Shown: piece by piece, positions 45,292 through 58,339 of the stretch | Numbering within the stretch: position 1 is the stretch's first letter | Layout: every line of letters begins with the position of its first letter | Source of the DNA: Streptomyces avidinii | GTDB taxonomy: Bacteria; Actinomycetota; Actinomycetes; Streptomycetales; Streptomycetaceae | Reading direction: 5' to 3' | Length of the DNA: 64,000 nucleotides | NCBI RefSeq assembly: GCF_014650695.1 | Contig: NZ_BMVL01000013.1 | Span: 158,720 to 222,719, forward strand | Made by a program: the position numbers and the translations under genes | Notes under the pieces: model-generated | Seen by the model: the letters and a program-made list of their open reading frames with translations, nothing else | What the model was told of the DNA's origin: nothing | Database searches by the model: none

Positions 45292-46522
45292 AGGAATCCG
45301 CGTCCCGGGTCAGTTCGTAGCGTTTGACGTACGCGCCGAGGAAGGCCTGCAGGGTGGCGACGGCCGGGATCGCGATGAGCGCCCCGACCGCGCCGAGCAG
45401 GGCGGTGCCCGCGACGACCGATCCGAAGGCCACCGCCGGGTGGATGTCCACGGTCTTCGAGGTCAGCTTCGGCTGGAGGACGTAGTTCTCGAACTGCTGG
45501 TAGACGACCACGAACCCGAGTACGTACAGCGCGTACCAGGGATCCACGGTGAAGGCGAGCAGGACCGGCAGCGCGCCCGCGAGATAGGTGCCGATGGTGG
45601 GGACGAACTGCGAGACCAGCCCTACCCACACGGCGAGCGCGGGCGCGTACGGCACCCCGAGGACCGCCAGCACGATGTAGGTCGCGACACCGGAGATCAG
45701 CGCCATCAGCCCGCGCGAGTAGAGGTATCCGCCCGTCTTGGCGACGGCGATCTCCCAGGCACGCAGCACCTCGGCCTGCTTCGCGGGCGGCAGTACGGAG
45801 CACAGCGCGCGCCGCAGCCGCGGTCCGTCGGCGGCGAAGTAGAAGGAGAACAGCCCGATCGTCAGCAGCTTGAAGAGTCCGCCGAGCACCGTGGCGGAGA
45901 CGTCGAGCACGCCTGACGCGCTGTTCTGCACGTACTTGCGCAGCCAGTCGGAGCGCAGCACGCTCTCCTGGATCTCCAGCCGGGACAGTTCGGTGTGGAA
46001 GGTGGAGTTGATCGCTTTGATCACCGCGTCGAGATAGCCGGGGAAGCCTTCGACCATGGCGACGATCTGCCCGGCGAGCAGCGAGCCGAGCAGCGCGAGA
46101 AAGCCGACCGTCACGACGAACACCGCGAGGAACATCACGAAGGTGGCGAGCCCGCGGCGCATGCCGCCGGCCGCCATCCTGGCCACCGCAGGTTCGATCG
46201 CGAGCGCGAGGAAGAACGCGATCAGGATGTTGACGAGGAGGCCTATCAGCTGGTGGAAGGCCCAGCTGCCGAGCTGGAAACAGGCCACGAGGGCCAGTAC
46301 GAGGATCACGGCGCGCGGCAGCCAGCGCGGCATCCGCGCGTCCTGCGCGCCGAGGGCCGCACCGGACGGCGGTGGAGCCGGCGGCGCGGGCGGACCCTCC
46401 GGACTCTCCGGACCGGCCGGACCCGGCGGCTGCGCCACCTGCGCCGGCGGTGTCACTCCTCGCGCCTCGGCGGACTGATCGGTCGTCTCTTCGCTGGCTG
46501 CCACGGCGCCAGTCTGTCCCAC
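45245..46522 (-). CDS. AI-2E family transporter (PerM-like)
   Basis: 425 residues. The first 65 are Pro/Ala-rich and cytoplasmic. About eight membrane segments follow, with the family signatures VGLVSQFVPTIGTYLAGALP, QQFENYVLQPKLTSKTV and a final GALIAIPAVATLQ. Members export small molecules or protons; the AI-2 link is historical. GTG 46522 is the longest start and GTG 46504 is an alternative. It converges on the Clp_N gene with a 47-base overlap. Confidence 0.88.
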   Translation of the reverse strand: MGQTGAVAASEETTDQSAEARGVTPPAQVAQPPGPAGPESPEGPPAPPAPPPSGAALGAQDARMPRWLPRAVILVLALVACFQLGSWAFHQLIGLLVNILIAFFLALAIEPAVARMAAGGMRRGLATFVMFLAVFVVTVGFLALLGSLLAGQIVAMVEGFPGYLDAVIKAINSTFHTELSRLEIQESVLRSDWLRKYVQNSASGVLDVSATVLGGLFKLLTIGLFSFYFAADGPRLRRALCSVLPPAKQAEVLRAWEIAVAKTGGYLYSRGLMALISGVATYIVLAVLGVPYAPALAVWVGLVSQFVPTIGTYLAGALPVLLAFTVDPWYALYVLGFVVVYQQFENYVLQPKLTSKTVDIHPAVAFGSVVAGTALLGAVGALIAIPAVATLQAFLGAYVKRYELTRDADSSTSRPRRRVRLPRLR

Positions 46523-46553
46523 CCGCGCCCGCCACCGCGAAACAGCGCGCTGG

Positions 46554-46748
46554 TCAGCGCAGCGACGCCGGCACGTCCATCGCCGAACACACCGCGCGCC
46601 ACACGTCCTTGGTCTCCCAGCCCGCGTCCAGCGCCTGGTGGACGGTGCGCCCGCCCAGCTCCGTCATGACGTGGTCCCGAGCGAAGGAGTCCGCATAGCC
46701 CTCGCCGAAGTGCTCCGCCATCCGTTCCCAGAAAATCGTCAACCGCAT
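46554..46748 (-). CDS. DUF3046 protein
   Basis: 64 residues: MRLTIFWERMAEHFGEGYAD and TVHQALDAGWETKDVWRAVC, the pattern of the actinobacterial DUF3046 family. This is usually found near recA/recX, as here. Function unknown. Upstream of the AI-2E gene on the same strand. Confidence 0.9.
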   Translation of the reverse strand: MRLTIFWERMAEHFGEGYADSFARDHVMTELGGRTVHQALDAGWETKDVWRAVCSAMDVPASLR

Positions 46749-46829
46749 GCCCCCAGTATCCCGCCCCGGGAGAGTGCACCGCCCGCGTTCGCCCCTCCCC
46801 CGCGCACCGTCGCGTCCTACGTTGCAGGC

Positions 46830-47816
46830 ATGCCCGGAGACGAAGCTTCCCCGCACCCCCCACAGACCCCGGCGGCCCCACTGGCTCGCGCCGAGGGGTT
46901 CATCTGGCTCACGGCCCGCGTTCTGGAGCAGCGGCGGTTCGCGTTCCACTTCCTCGGCGGGGACGCCGACCCGGTGGACACGGCCCTCGGTTCGTACCTC
47001 AACGGAGACGGAGGCTACGGTCACGCACTCGATCCGGATCTGCGCGGCCCGCTCAGCCAGCCCCTGCACACCGCACACGCCCTGCGCGTGCTGGACAGCC
47101 TGGGCCGCTGCTCCGGGCAGCGGATCGAGCGGCTCTGCCGCCACCTGACCGGGGTCTCCACCGCGGACGGTGCACTTCCGGTGGTCTTCCCGGCCCCCCG
47201 CGACTACCCGGCGGCCCCTTACCACCCCGTGCACGACGACCCGCCGGGCGAGCTCCTGACCACCGGCCCGGTCGTCGGCGTACTGCACCGCAACCGGGTC
47301 TGGCACGCCTGGCTCTTCCGGGCCACGGACTTCTGCTGGGACCGGATCGAGAACCTGCGCCACTCGCACCCGTACGAGGTCCAGAGCGCGGTGGCCTTCC
47401 TCGACGGCATCCCCGACCGGGCGCGCGCGGCGTCGGCCGCCGACCGGCTGGGCCGGCTGGTGCGCGAGCAGCGGCTCGTGGTGCTCGACCCCGGGCGGCG
47501 CGGGGAGCACCCGCCCGCCCCCGGCTACGCGCCGGGCGAGCAGCTGTTCCCGCACGACTTCGCGCGGCGGCCCGAATCCCTGGCCCGCGGCTGGTTCACC
47601 GACGAGGAGCTGGGCCGCTCGCTGGACTTCCTGGCAGCCGAGCAGCAGCCCGACGGGGGCTGGCCGGTGCAGCGCCGGGACTGGGCCCCGGGAAGCGCGC
47701 TGGAGCGGCGCCCGATCGCCACCCTGGAGGCCCTGCTGACCCTGCGGGCGTACGGGCGCCTGCCGGACGGGCGGCAGGACGGGATCAGCCGCCCAGGGCC
47801 CGTACCCCCGCGGTGA
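46830..47816 (+). CDS. Prenyltransferase/squalene-cyclase-repeat-like protein of unknown function
   Basis: 328 residues. Helical hairpin repeats resemble the alpha/alpha barrel of terpene cyclases and prenyltransferases: GSYLNGDGGYGHALDPDLRG, HTAHALRVLDSLGR and AEQQPDGGWPVQRRDW. The DxDD or DCTAE catalytic motifs are absent, so it is probably not a cyclase. ATG 46830 has no strong ribosome site. Its 3' end overlaps the convergent azlD by 32 bases. Confidence 0.75.
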   Translation: MPGDEASPHPPQTPAAPLARAEGFIWLTARVLEQRRFAFHFLGGDADPVDTALGSYLNGDGGYGHALDPDLRGPLSQPLHTAHALRVLDSLGRCSGQRIERLCRHLTGVSTADGALPVVFPAPRDYPAAPYHPVHDDPPGELLTTGPVVGVLHRNRVWHAWLFRATDFCWDRIENLRHSHPYEVQSAVAFLDGIPDRARAASAADRLGRLVREQRLVVLDPGRRGEHPPAPGYAPGEQLFPHDFARRPESLARGWFTDEELGRSLDFLAAEQQPDGGWPVQRRDWAPGSALERRPIATLEALLTLRAYGRLPDGRQDGISRPGPVPPR

Positions 47817-48093
47817 CCACGACGGCGGCCGCGACCACGACCAGGAAGGGGGCGCGCAGCAGCAGCGCCAACCCGGCTGCGGCGAGCCCCGCGGCGCGGG
47901 CGTCGACGACGAGTGCGGAGCCGGTGCTGAAGGTCTGCTGGGCGGTGAGCGCGGCGAGCAGCGCGACCGGCAGCAGGGCGGCCAGGCGGCGCACGAGCGG
48001 CCGTTCCAGGGCCCCGGCGGGAACGAGCAGGCCGGCGAGCTTGACGGCGTAGCAGCCGACGACGGTGATGCCGATGGCGATCCAGACGTTCAC
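47785..48093 (-). CDS. azlD: Branched-chain amino acid exporter small subunit AzlD
   Basis: 102 residues with three to four membrane segments (VWIAIGITVVGCYAVKLAG, LLPVALLAALTAQQTF). Pairs with AzlC to export branched-chain amino acids. GTG start overlaps the azlC stop by 4 bases. Confidence 0.88.
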   Translation of the reverse strand: MNVWIAIGITVVGCYAVKLAGLLVPAGALERPLVRRLAALLPVALLAALTAQQTFSTGSALVVDARAAGLAAAGLALLLRAPFLVVVAAAVVVTAGVRALGG

Positions 48094-48806
48094 GGGCGGC
48101 GTCCCTTCATCCAGAGCACCACGGGTGCAGCCAGGGCTGCGATCAGCACGGGCACGCCGGCGGGCAGCACGGGCAGGAAGCCGAGCCCGAGGACCAGCGC
48201 GAGGGCGGCGACGGCCCGCTCGGTGGAGGTCTTCAGCATCGGCGCCAGCAGCGCCAGAAACACGGCGGGTCCGGCGGCATCCAGCCCCCACGCCCTGGTG
48301 TCACCGATGGCCTCGGCGCCGAGCGCGCCGAGCAGGGTGGTGAGGTTCCACAGCGCGTAGAGGGTGAGCCCGGTGACGGTGAAGCCGAGCCGGGCCGACT
48401 TCCGGTCGGGCTGGGCCAGCGCGACGGCGGTGGTCTCGTCGATCACCCAGTGCGCGGCGAGGGGGCGTACCGCGCGGGGCAGCTTGAGCAGCTGGGACAG
48501 CCGCAGCCCGTAGAAGGCGTTGCGCGTGCCGAGGAAGAAGGCCCCGGCGGCGGCGGTGAACGGGTTCCCGCCCGCCGCCAGCGCTCCGACCAGGGCGAAC
48601 TGCGAGGCGCCGGTGAAGACGAGCAGGCTCAGCACGCAGGCCTGGAGGGTGCTGATGCCGGCCCCGGCGGCGGTCACTCCGAACGCGAACCCGGACAGCC
48701 CGACGGCCACCCCGACCCCGAGCGCGTCGCGGACGACGGCGGCTCTGGGCCGGCCGTCGGCGACCCCGTCGGGGGTCTCCTGTATCACTGCTTGATGTTC
48801 TCCCAC
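48090..48806 (-). CDS. azlC: Branched-chain amino acid exporter large subunit AzlC
   Basis: 238 residues, about seven membrane segments, with the AzlC signatures FAFGVTAAGAGIS, FTGASQFALVGAL and FFLGTRNAFYGLRLSQLL, then WVIDETTAVA. GTG 48806 is the longest start and GTG 48788 is an alternative with GGGAG 11 bases away. An AraC-type regulator gene lies upstream on the same strand, with a hairpin between. Confidence 0.9.
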   Translation of the reverse strand: MGEHQAVIQETPDGVADGRPRAAVVRDALGVGVAVGLSGFAFGVTAAGAGISTLQACVLSLLVFTGASQFALVGALAAGGNPFTAAAGAFFLGTRNAFYGLRLSQLLKLPRAVRPLAAHWVIDETTAVALAQPDRKSARLGFTVTGLTLYALWNLTTLLGALGAEAIGDTRAWGLDAAGPAVFLALLAPMLKTSTERAVAALALVLGLGFLPVLPAGVPVLIAALAAPVVLWMKGRRP

Positions 48807-48867
48807 GCCCCGAAACTACGCAGGCCGGGGCCCCGGGTCTTGTACGTTCTTGCGCGCCCGGCCGTCG

Positions 48868-48890
48868 CCGGCCCGGGCCTCGCGGGCCGG
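48868..48890 (-). terminator. Hairpin between the AraC gene and azlC
   Basis: CCGGCCCG and CGGGCCGG with a 7-base loop, 23 bases after the AraC stop. It may end or attenuate read-through into azlCD. Confidence 0.65.
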
Positions 48891-48912
48891 GGCCGGATCG
48901 GGAAGAAACGTA

Positions 48913-49755
48913 CTAGCCCGCCCGCTCCCGCCGGTACGCGCCCGGGGGCACCCCCACGATGCGGGTGAAGTGCCGGTTCAGATGCGGCTGGTCGGTGAAC
49001 CCGACGGTGACGGCCGCCTCCGCGGGCGCCGTGCCCGCGTCCAGGAGCCGGCGCGCCTGCCGGACCCGGGCGTCGGTCAGCCAGGTGTGCGGTGGCATCC
49101 CGTACCGCTCGCGGAAGGCCCGCAGCAGGGCGAAGGGGCTCGTGCCCAGCTCCGCCGCGAGTTGCTCCAGCGACGGCGGGTCGGCCATCCGCTCCTGCAG
49201 TACGGCCCGGGCGGCCACCGCATCGGCGCCGCCCGCGCCACGGACCGTACGGGCCGGCAGCGGTCCGGCGTGCCGGGTCAGCATCCGCGCGACCACGCTC
49301 CGCAGCAGCGTGTCGGCCGCCAGCGCGTTGCCCGCCTCGGCGGCCCGGTGGACTTCGGTGATCGCCTGCGCACCCCGGGGGTCGGCGACCATGTCTGCGG
49401 TGAAGCCGGGGGTGCCGCGCAGGGTGCCGATCTCGTCGGCGACCTCGGCGATCAGCGCGCCGGACGGGTAGAGGGTGGCGTACGCCCACCCCTCGGGCAC
49501 CCCGGCGCGCGCGGTGTGCGGCACCTCGGGGTTGATCAGGACCACGCTGCCGGGCCCGGCGCGCACCACGTGCCCGGGGAGTCCGATCTCCTCGAGGCCT
49601 CCGGTGACGGCCGCGATGACGTACCCGTCGTGGGCGTGGCGCGGAAAGGTGTGACGTACGTAGTGGGCGCGCAGCAGGTCGAGCCCGGGCAGTTCCGCGT
49701 ACTGCCAGTGCCGTGCCCACTCCCGGCGCCCCTCGGCGCTCCCGCCCGTCCCCAT
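48913..49755 (-). CDS. AraC-family transcriptional regulator
   Basis: 280 residues. An N-terminal cupin-like sensor (FPRHAHDGYVIAAVTGG, GPGSVVLINPEVPHTA) precedes a C-terminal double helix-turn-helix: LEQLAAELGTSPFALLRAF and AAVTVGFTDQPHLNRHFTR, ending GVPPGAYR. Placed just upstream of azlCD, it probably controls that exporter; an amino acid is the likely effector (inference). Confidence 0.92.
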   Translation of the reverse strand: MGTGGSAEGRREWARHWQYAELPGLDLLRAHYVRHTFPRHAHDGYVIAAVTGGLEEIGLPGHVVRAGPGSVVLINPEVPHTARAGVPEGWAYATLYPSGALIAEVADEIGTLRGTPGFTADMVADPRGAQAITEVHRAAEAGNALAADTLLRSVVARMLTRHAGPLPARTVRGAGGADAVAARAVLQERMADPPSLEQLAAELGTSPFALLRAFRERYGMPPHTWLTDARVRQARRLLDAGTAPAEAAVTVGFTDQPHLNRHFTRIVGVPPGAYRRERAG

Positions 49756-49835
49756 CCCCCCATTCTGCGCCCCGCCCGTGTCCCGCGTTTGCCCAGGTCC
49801 GGCCCGTTGTCAGTGGCCGGGTGCACGATGGGGGC

Positions 49836-54425
<4,590 letters not shown>

Positions 54426-54526
54426 CGACCGCAAACAGCCCCGAGTGTTTCACTTGCGTCCTGGACATGTCACAGAACGGTTCCCGAACGCCCCTCAGCT
54501 GGCCCATTCACTTACTGATCCTTTAT

Positions 54527-54559
54527 TAAGATGATCACAGGCGTTGCATTGGCAATGCA
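54527..54559 (+). promoter_or_regulatory. -10 box and leader palindrome of the lipoprotein gene
   Basis: TAAGAT (54527-54532) lies in a short A/T-rich patch and is a good -10; no -35 is clear. The 15-bp perfect palindrome TGCATTG-G-CAATGCA (54545-54559) then falls in the leader, 22 bases before the GTG. It could be an operator or RNA hairpin. Confidence 0.5.
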
Positions 54560-54580
54560 CCTTCATGGGGGAGCAGAAGA

Positions 54581-55252
54581 GTGAGCACCATCAGCATGCG
54601 CAACACCGCCCTCGGCGCCGTCGGTCTGGCGGTCGTCGGCAGCCTGGCCCTGACCGGTTGCAAGAACGGCAACGAAGAACTCCCGGCGCAGCCGGCCGCA
54701 TCCACCCCGGGCAGTGCCCCGGCCACCTCCGGCGCCCCGGCCAGCCCGTCGACCGGCAGCAGCGGCGCCCCCGCCGGGGCGGCGGGCACCGCGAAGTCCG
54801 GCCAGGCCTTCAAGATCGGCGAGGCGGCGGAGATCCCCTACGACTACGGAGACTTCAAGGGCAGCCGGCTCGCCCTCACGGTCACCGCGATCGAACAGGG
54901 CACGGCCGCCGACCTGGAGGGGCTGAAGCTCGGCGACAAGGCGAACGGCAAGGTCCCGTACTACATCCGGTACACGGTCAAGAACATCGGCACCACGGAC
55001 ATGTCGTACGCCTCGGTCGGCCACGTCAGGGGCCTGCTCGGGGACGGTGGCGAGGCCCAGAGCCTGGCCGTCATCGGCAAGTTCGAGAAGTGCAAGGACG
55101 AGTCCATGCCGAAGGGCTTCACCAACGGCCAGACCCAGACGAGTTGCGCGATCGCCCTCGCCCCGTCGGCCCAGGTGAAGGTCGCCGGCGCCGAGTACTG
55201 GGGCAACCCGTACAACTCGATCAGCAACGGCAAGGGCATCACCTGGAAGTAG
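54581..55252 (+). CDS. Lipoprotein of unknown function
   Basis: 223 residues with lipobox LALTGCKN (Cys near 24), a Pro/Ser/Ala linker to about 70, then a beta-rich domain (ALTVTAIEQG, YYIRYTVKNIGTTDMSY) resembling the DUF4352-like immunoglobulin fold of actinobacterial lipoproteins. Two later cysteines (FEKCKDES, QTSCAIAL) may pair. GTG start has GGGGGAG 9 bases upstream. Stands alone. Confidence 0.8.
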   Translation: MSTISMRNTALGAVGLAVVGSLALTGCKNGNEELPAQPAASTPGSAPATSGAPASPSTGSSGAPAGAAGTAKSGQAFKIGEAAEIPYDYGDFKGSRLALTVTAIEQGTAADLEGLKLGDKANGKVPYYIRYTVKNIGTTDMSYASVGHVRGLLGDGGEAQSLAVIGKFEKCKDESMPKGFTNGQTQTSCAIALAPSAQVKVAGAEYWGNPYNSISNGKGITWK

Positions 55253-55258
55253 CCCCGC

Positions 55259-55281
55259 GGGGCCCGCGGCCTGCGGGCCCC
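55259..55281 (+). terminator. Terminator of the lipoprotein gene
   Basis: GGGGCCCGC and GCGGGCCCC with a 5-base loop, 7 bases after the stop. Confidence 0.85.
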
Positions 55282-55712
55282 ACCGCCGGGCGTGACACCC
55301 CGGCGAGCCCCACGCACTCGGCCCCCACGCACCCGGCCCCGCCAGGCCCGCCCCGCCAGGCCCGCGCCGCCAGCCCCGCGCCGCCGGAGTCTCCGGCGGC
55401 TCGGACCGGTCCTGGCTGCGGCTTCGGTCCAGGGCCGGCGCCACGCGAAGCGCCTTCCCGCGTCGGCCGCCGAGAGAGCCGTGGACTCCGCCGCACCCGG
55501 ACGCCGAGCCCGCGGTCCGGGGCCGGGGCCGGGGCCACGCCCTCGCCCCGCGGGCCCCGTACGGAGCCCGCCCGGGCGGGTGACCGCGAAGACCGCGAAG
55601 ACCGCGAGGACCGCGCGGAGTGCCGCAGTCGGGCCGCCACGCGCCTCGCGCCGCCGACCCGCGCGAAGCCAAGGCACACCGGGGCGGGGCTCCTGGAGCG
55701 CACAATGAGGGC
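55282..55712. other. Gene-free low-complexity stretch
   Basis: About 430 bases, very rich in GC, with no credible gene. It holds a perfect 19-bp palindrome (55381-55399, CCGCCGGAG-T-CTCCGGCGG) and a threefold 9-base tandem repeat GACCGCGAA at 55582-55611. Frames stay open on both strands only because of base composition. Confidence 0.6.
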
Positions 55713-56507
55713 ATGCCCGAAGGCGACAGCATCCGGCGCGCGGCGACCCGGCTCCACACCGCCCTGGCAGGCCGCACCCTCACCCGCAGTGACCTGCGCG
55801 TCCCCCGCTTCGCCACCGCCGACCTCACCGGCCGCCTCACCCTCGACGTCACCCCGCGCGGAAAGCACCTCCTCGCCCGCTTCGAGGGCGGCCTCACCCT
55901 GCACAGCCACCTCCGGATGGACGGCGCCTGGCACGTCTTCGCCGCCGGCGAGAAGTGGCGCGGCGGCCCGGCCCACGAGATCCGGGCCGTCCTCGGCACG
56001 GCCGACCACACCGCCGTCGGCTACCGCCTCCCCGTCCTGGAACTGATCCGCACTGCCGAGGAGGACCGTGCCGTGGGTCACCTGGGTCCCGATCTCCTCG
56101 GCCCGGACTGGGATCCCGCCCGTGCCGCCGCCAACCTCCTCGCCGCCCCCGAGCGCCCCCTCGGCGAGGCCCTGCTCGATCAGCGCAACCTCGCCGGGAT
56201 CGGCAACATCTACAAGGCCGAGCTCTGCTTCCTGGCCCAGGTCACTCCGTGGACCCCGGTCGGCGCGCTCCCCGAATCGACCCTCCCCCGGCTGGCCTCC
56301 GCCGCCCACCGACTGCTGTCCGCGAACACCGGCGAGCGGCCCGGCCCCCGCAATACGACCGGCAGCCGCCACCCCGGCCAGGACCTCTTCGTCTACGGCC
56401 GCGCGCACCGCCCCTGCCTGCGCTGCGGCACCCCCGTCCGCGAGGCCCCCCAGGACGGCCGCCCCACCTACTGGTGCCCCCGCTGCCAGTCGGGCCCGAC
56501 GCCGTAG
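55713..56507 (+). CDS. nei: Fpg/Nei-family DNA glycosylase (endonuclease VIII-like)
   Basis: Removes oxidised bases and cuts the resulting abasic site. 264 residues. Catalytic Pro2-Glu3 (MPEGDSIRRAA), helix-two-turn-helix near LDQRNLAGIGNIYKAE and a C-terminal zinc finger CLRCGTPV...YWCPRCQ. The PEGDS start marks the Nei rather than Fpg branch. Lies downstream of lhr, as in other actinobacteria. Confidence 0.93.
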   Translation: MPEGDSIRRAATRLHTALAGRTLTRSDLRVPRFATADLTGRLTLDVTPRGKHLLARFEGGLTLHSHLRMDGAWHVFAAGEKWRGGPAHEIRAVLGTADHTAVGYRLPVLELIRTAEEDRAVGHLGPDLLGPDWDPARAAANLLAAPERPLGEALLDQRNLAGIGNIYKAELCFLAQVTPWTPVGALPESTLPRLASAAHRLLSANTGERPGPRNTTGSRHPGQDLFVYGRAHRPCLRCGTPVREAPQDGRPTYWCPRCQSGPTP

Positions 56508-56604
56508 AGCCCGTCCAGGCAGCAGGGCACCACGGGACACCACGGGACGCGGCGGCACGGGACGCGACGCGACAGCCCGCGGCAAACGCGACGGGCCACA
56601 GAGA

Positions 56605-56634
56605 TTGACGCTCCGTCAGATTCGGTCGTACGGT
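56605..56634 (+). promoter_or_regulatory. Promoter of the SDR gene, probably leaderless
   Basis: TTGACG (56605-56610), 18-base spacer, TACGGT (56629-56634), then six bases to the ATG. No ribosome site exists, so the transcript probably begins at the ATG. A TGACG-CTC-CGTCA palindrome (56606-56618) overlaps the -35. Confidence 0.65.
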
Positions 56635-56640
56635 CCCGGC

Positions 56641-57411
56641 ATGCCCACACCCACAGCCCCGTACGGGCTCACCGGCCGCACTGCCCTGATCACCGGCGCC
56701 GCCAGCGGCATCGGCCGGGCCACCGCCGTCCTCCTCGCCGAGGCGGGCGCCCACGTGCACTGCGCGGACCGCGACGAGCAGGGCCTCGCCGAGACGGCCG
56801 CCCTCGTCACCAAGGCGGGCGGCGCCGCCACCGTGCACCCCCTCGACGTCACGGACCGGGCCGCGCTCCGGGCGGCCGTCACCGCGGCGGGCCCCCTCGA
56901 CATCACGGCGGCCATCGCCGGGGTCATGCATACGAGCAGCGTTCTGGAGACGGCCGAGGAGGACCTCGACCGGATCCTCGACATCAATTTCAAGGGGGTC
57001 CTGCGCACCTGCCAGGAGGCCGCCCGATCCATGATCGCGTCAGGCCGCCCGGGCTCGATCGTCACCATGGCCTCCGGGGCCGTCGACGCCGCCCAGCCCG
57101 GCCTGCTCTGCTACAGCGCGGCCAAGGCCGCCGTGGTCCAGCTGACCAAGACCCTCGCCACCGAGGCCGGCCCGCACGGCATACGGGTCAACGCCGTCGC
57201 CCCGGGCTGGATCCGCACGCCGATGACCGGTCGCCACAGCCCCGAGGTCCAGGAGCAGACCGAGGCGGCGATGGTCCGGATGTCCCCGCTGCGCCGGGTC
57301 GGCGAGCCCGAGGACATCGCCCGGGCGGTCCTCTACCTGGCCTCGGACGCCTCGTCCTTCATGACGGGTCAGATCCTTCGCCCGAACGGTGGGGTGTCCA
57401 TGCCCTGGTAG
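56641..57411 (+). CDS. Short-chain dehydrogenase/reductase
   Basis: 256 residues. NAD(P) motif TGAASGIG at 19-26 and Asp in HCADRDEQ favouring NAD. Active site Ser in TMASGAVDA and YSAAK, tail WIRTPMTG and GQILRPNGG. A classical SDR whose substrate cannot be told. Its 3' end overlaps the convergent small membrane gene by 53 bases. Confidence 0.9.
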   Translation: MPTPTAPYGLTGRTALITGAASGIGRATAVLLAEAGAHVHCADRDEQGLAETAALVTKAGGAATVHPLDVTDRAALRAAVTAAGPLDITAAIAGVMHTSSVLETAEEDLDRILDINFKGVLRTCQEAARSMIASGRPGSIVTMASGAVDAAQPGLLCYSAAKAAVVQLTKTLATEAGPHGIRVNAVAPGWIRTPMTGRHSPEVQEQTEAAMVRMSPLRRVGEPEDIARAVLYLASDASSFMTGQILRPNGGVSMPW

Positions 57412-57706
57412 CCCCCGCGTTCCGGTCGCTGCCGCTGTTCCGGTCGCCCCGGTCGCTCCCGGCGGCGCCGTCGGCGCCGTCGTTCCCGTCGGCCGCCCGC
57501 AGCGCTCTGTGCCGCGCCCTGCGCACCGGGCCCGGCACGCAGTGCACGGGCAGCAGCCCCAGCCCCCAGCCGCCCACCGCCACCGCGCCCTCCACGGCCC
57601 CGGACTCGGCAGGCGCCAGCACCAGGCGCAGTACGGCCCACCACCACAGCACCCCCACCGCCAGTGCGAGGGCCGACACCGCAGGCATGTGCAGCAACCG
57701 CCGCAC
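57359..57706 (-). CDS. Small membrane protein of unknown function
   Basis: 115 residues. Two hydrophobic segments (SALALAVGVLWWWAVLRLVL and GAVAVGGWGLGLLPVHC), then a charged, Arg/Asp/Gly-rich tail. The GTG at 57706 has GGGAGG at 5 bases. The tail lies opposite the end of the SDR gene, so its codons are constrained by overlap and confidence is limited. Confidence 0.5.
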   Translation of the reverse strand: MRRLLHMPAVSALALAVGVLWWWAVLRLVLAPAESGAVEGAVAVGGWGLGLLPVHCVPGPVRRARHRALRAADGNDGADGAAGSDRGDRNSGSDRNAGATRAWTPHRSGEGSDPS

Positions 57707-57782
57707 GGCCACCTCCCAGGGGCCGGAACCCGGACGGCCCCATCCTCCCGCACCCCCCGCACGCCCGCACCCAGAACGGCCG

Positions 57783-57821
57783 GGAGCCCCGGCCGGTGCA
57801 CAGGGCACCGGCCGGGGCTCC
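57783..57821 (-). terminator. Terminator downstream of clgR
   Basis: 16-base perfect arms (GGAGCCCCGGCCGGTG and its complement) with a 7-base loop, 29 bases after the clgR stop. Ends the leftward rimO-pgsA-cinA-clgR block. Confidence 0.88.
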
Positions 57822-57849
57822 GGCCACGCTCAAACACGCACGTGCTCGC

Positions 57850-58230
57850 TCACGCGGCTACGACATTCACCGCTTCCGCAGGCGCCTTGATGGTCACCCG
57901 CTCCGGTCCACCCGCGACCGAAGCCATGGAGACCGAATTGAGCATCGGGCGGACCGGCACACTCACCGGTTCGCTTGCCGCGGCCGACTGTGCCAGCTCG
58001 GCCAGCGACAGCTCGTCACTGACTTCGCGCATCAGCTCGGACATCCGTACGTCCAACGCGTCGCAGATCGCGGAGAGCAGCTCGGAGGATGCCTCCTTCT
58101 GCCCCCGCTCCACCTCGGAGAGATAGCCGAGAGAAACTCGGGCCGACGAGGAGACTTCGCGCAGAGTACGGCCCTGGCGCTGGCGCTGCCGACGCAGCAC
58201 GTCACCCAGCAGGCGACGGAGCAGAATCAT
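57850..58230 (-). CDS. clgR: Clp gene regulator ClgR (XRE-type)
   Basis: 126 residues. XRE helix-turn-helix TLREVSSSARVSLGYLSEVE and a conserved second half (SSELLSAICDALDVRMSEL). ClgR activates clpP1P2, clpC and lon in actinobacteria. The protein ends in Val-Ala-Ala, the Ala-Ala tail known to make ClgR a ClpP substrate. Strong AGGAGGGAG before the ATG at 58230. The pgsA-cinA-clgR order is conserved in this phylum. Confidence 0.93.
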   Translation of the reverse strand: MILLRRLLGDVLRRQRQRQGRTLREVSSSARVSLGYLSEVERGQKEASSELLSAICDALDVRMSELMREVSDELSLAELAQSAAASEPVSVPVRPMLNSVSMASVAGGPERVTIKAPAEAVNVVAA

Positions 58231-58339
58231 CGGTGGCTCCCTCCTCTGACCGTGTAGCCGCATCCTTCACGCCCCACCGTACCGCCTCGCGCCGCGGCCG
58301 TGCGGGGAGCGATGTCGTGTTCACTCAGGGCTGCAAACA

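Noticed and set aside
55292..55708. 138-codon + strand frame before nei
   Set aside because: Pro/Arg/Ala low-complexity, no ribosome site and spanning tandem repeats; it is probably non-coding.
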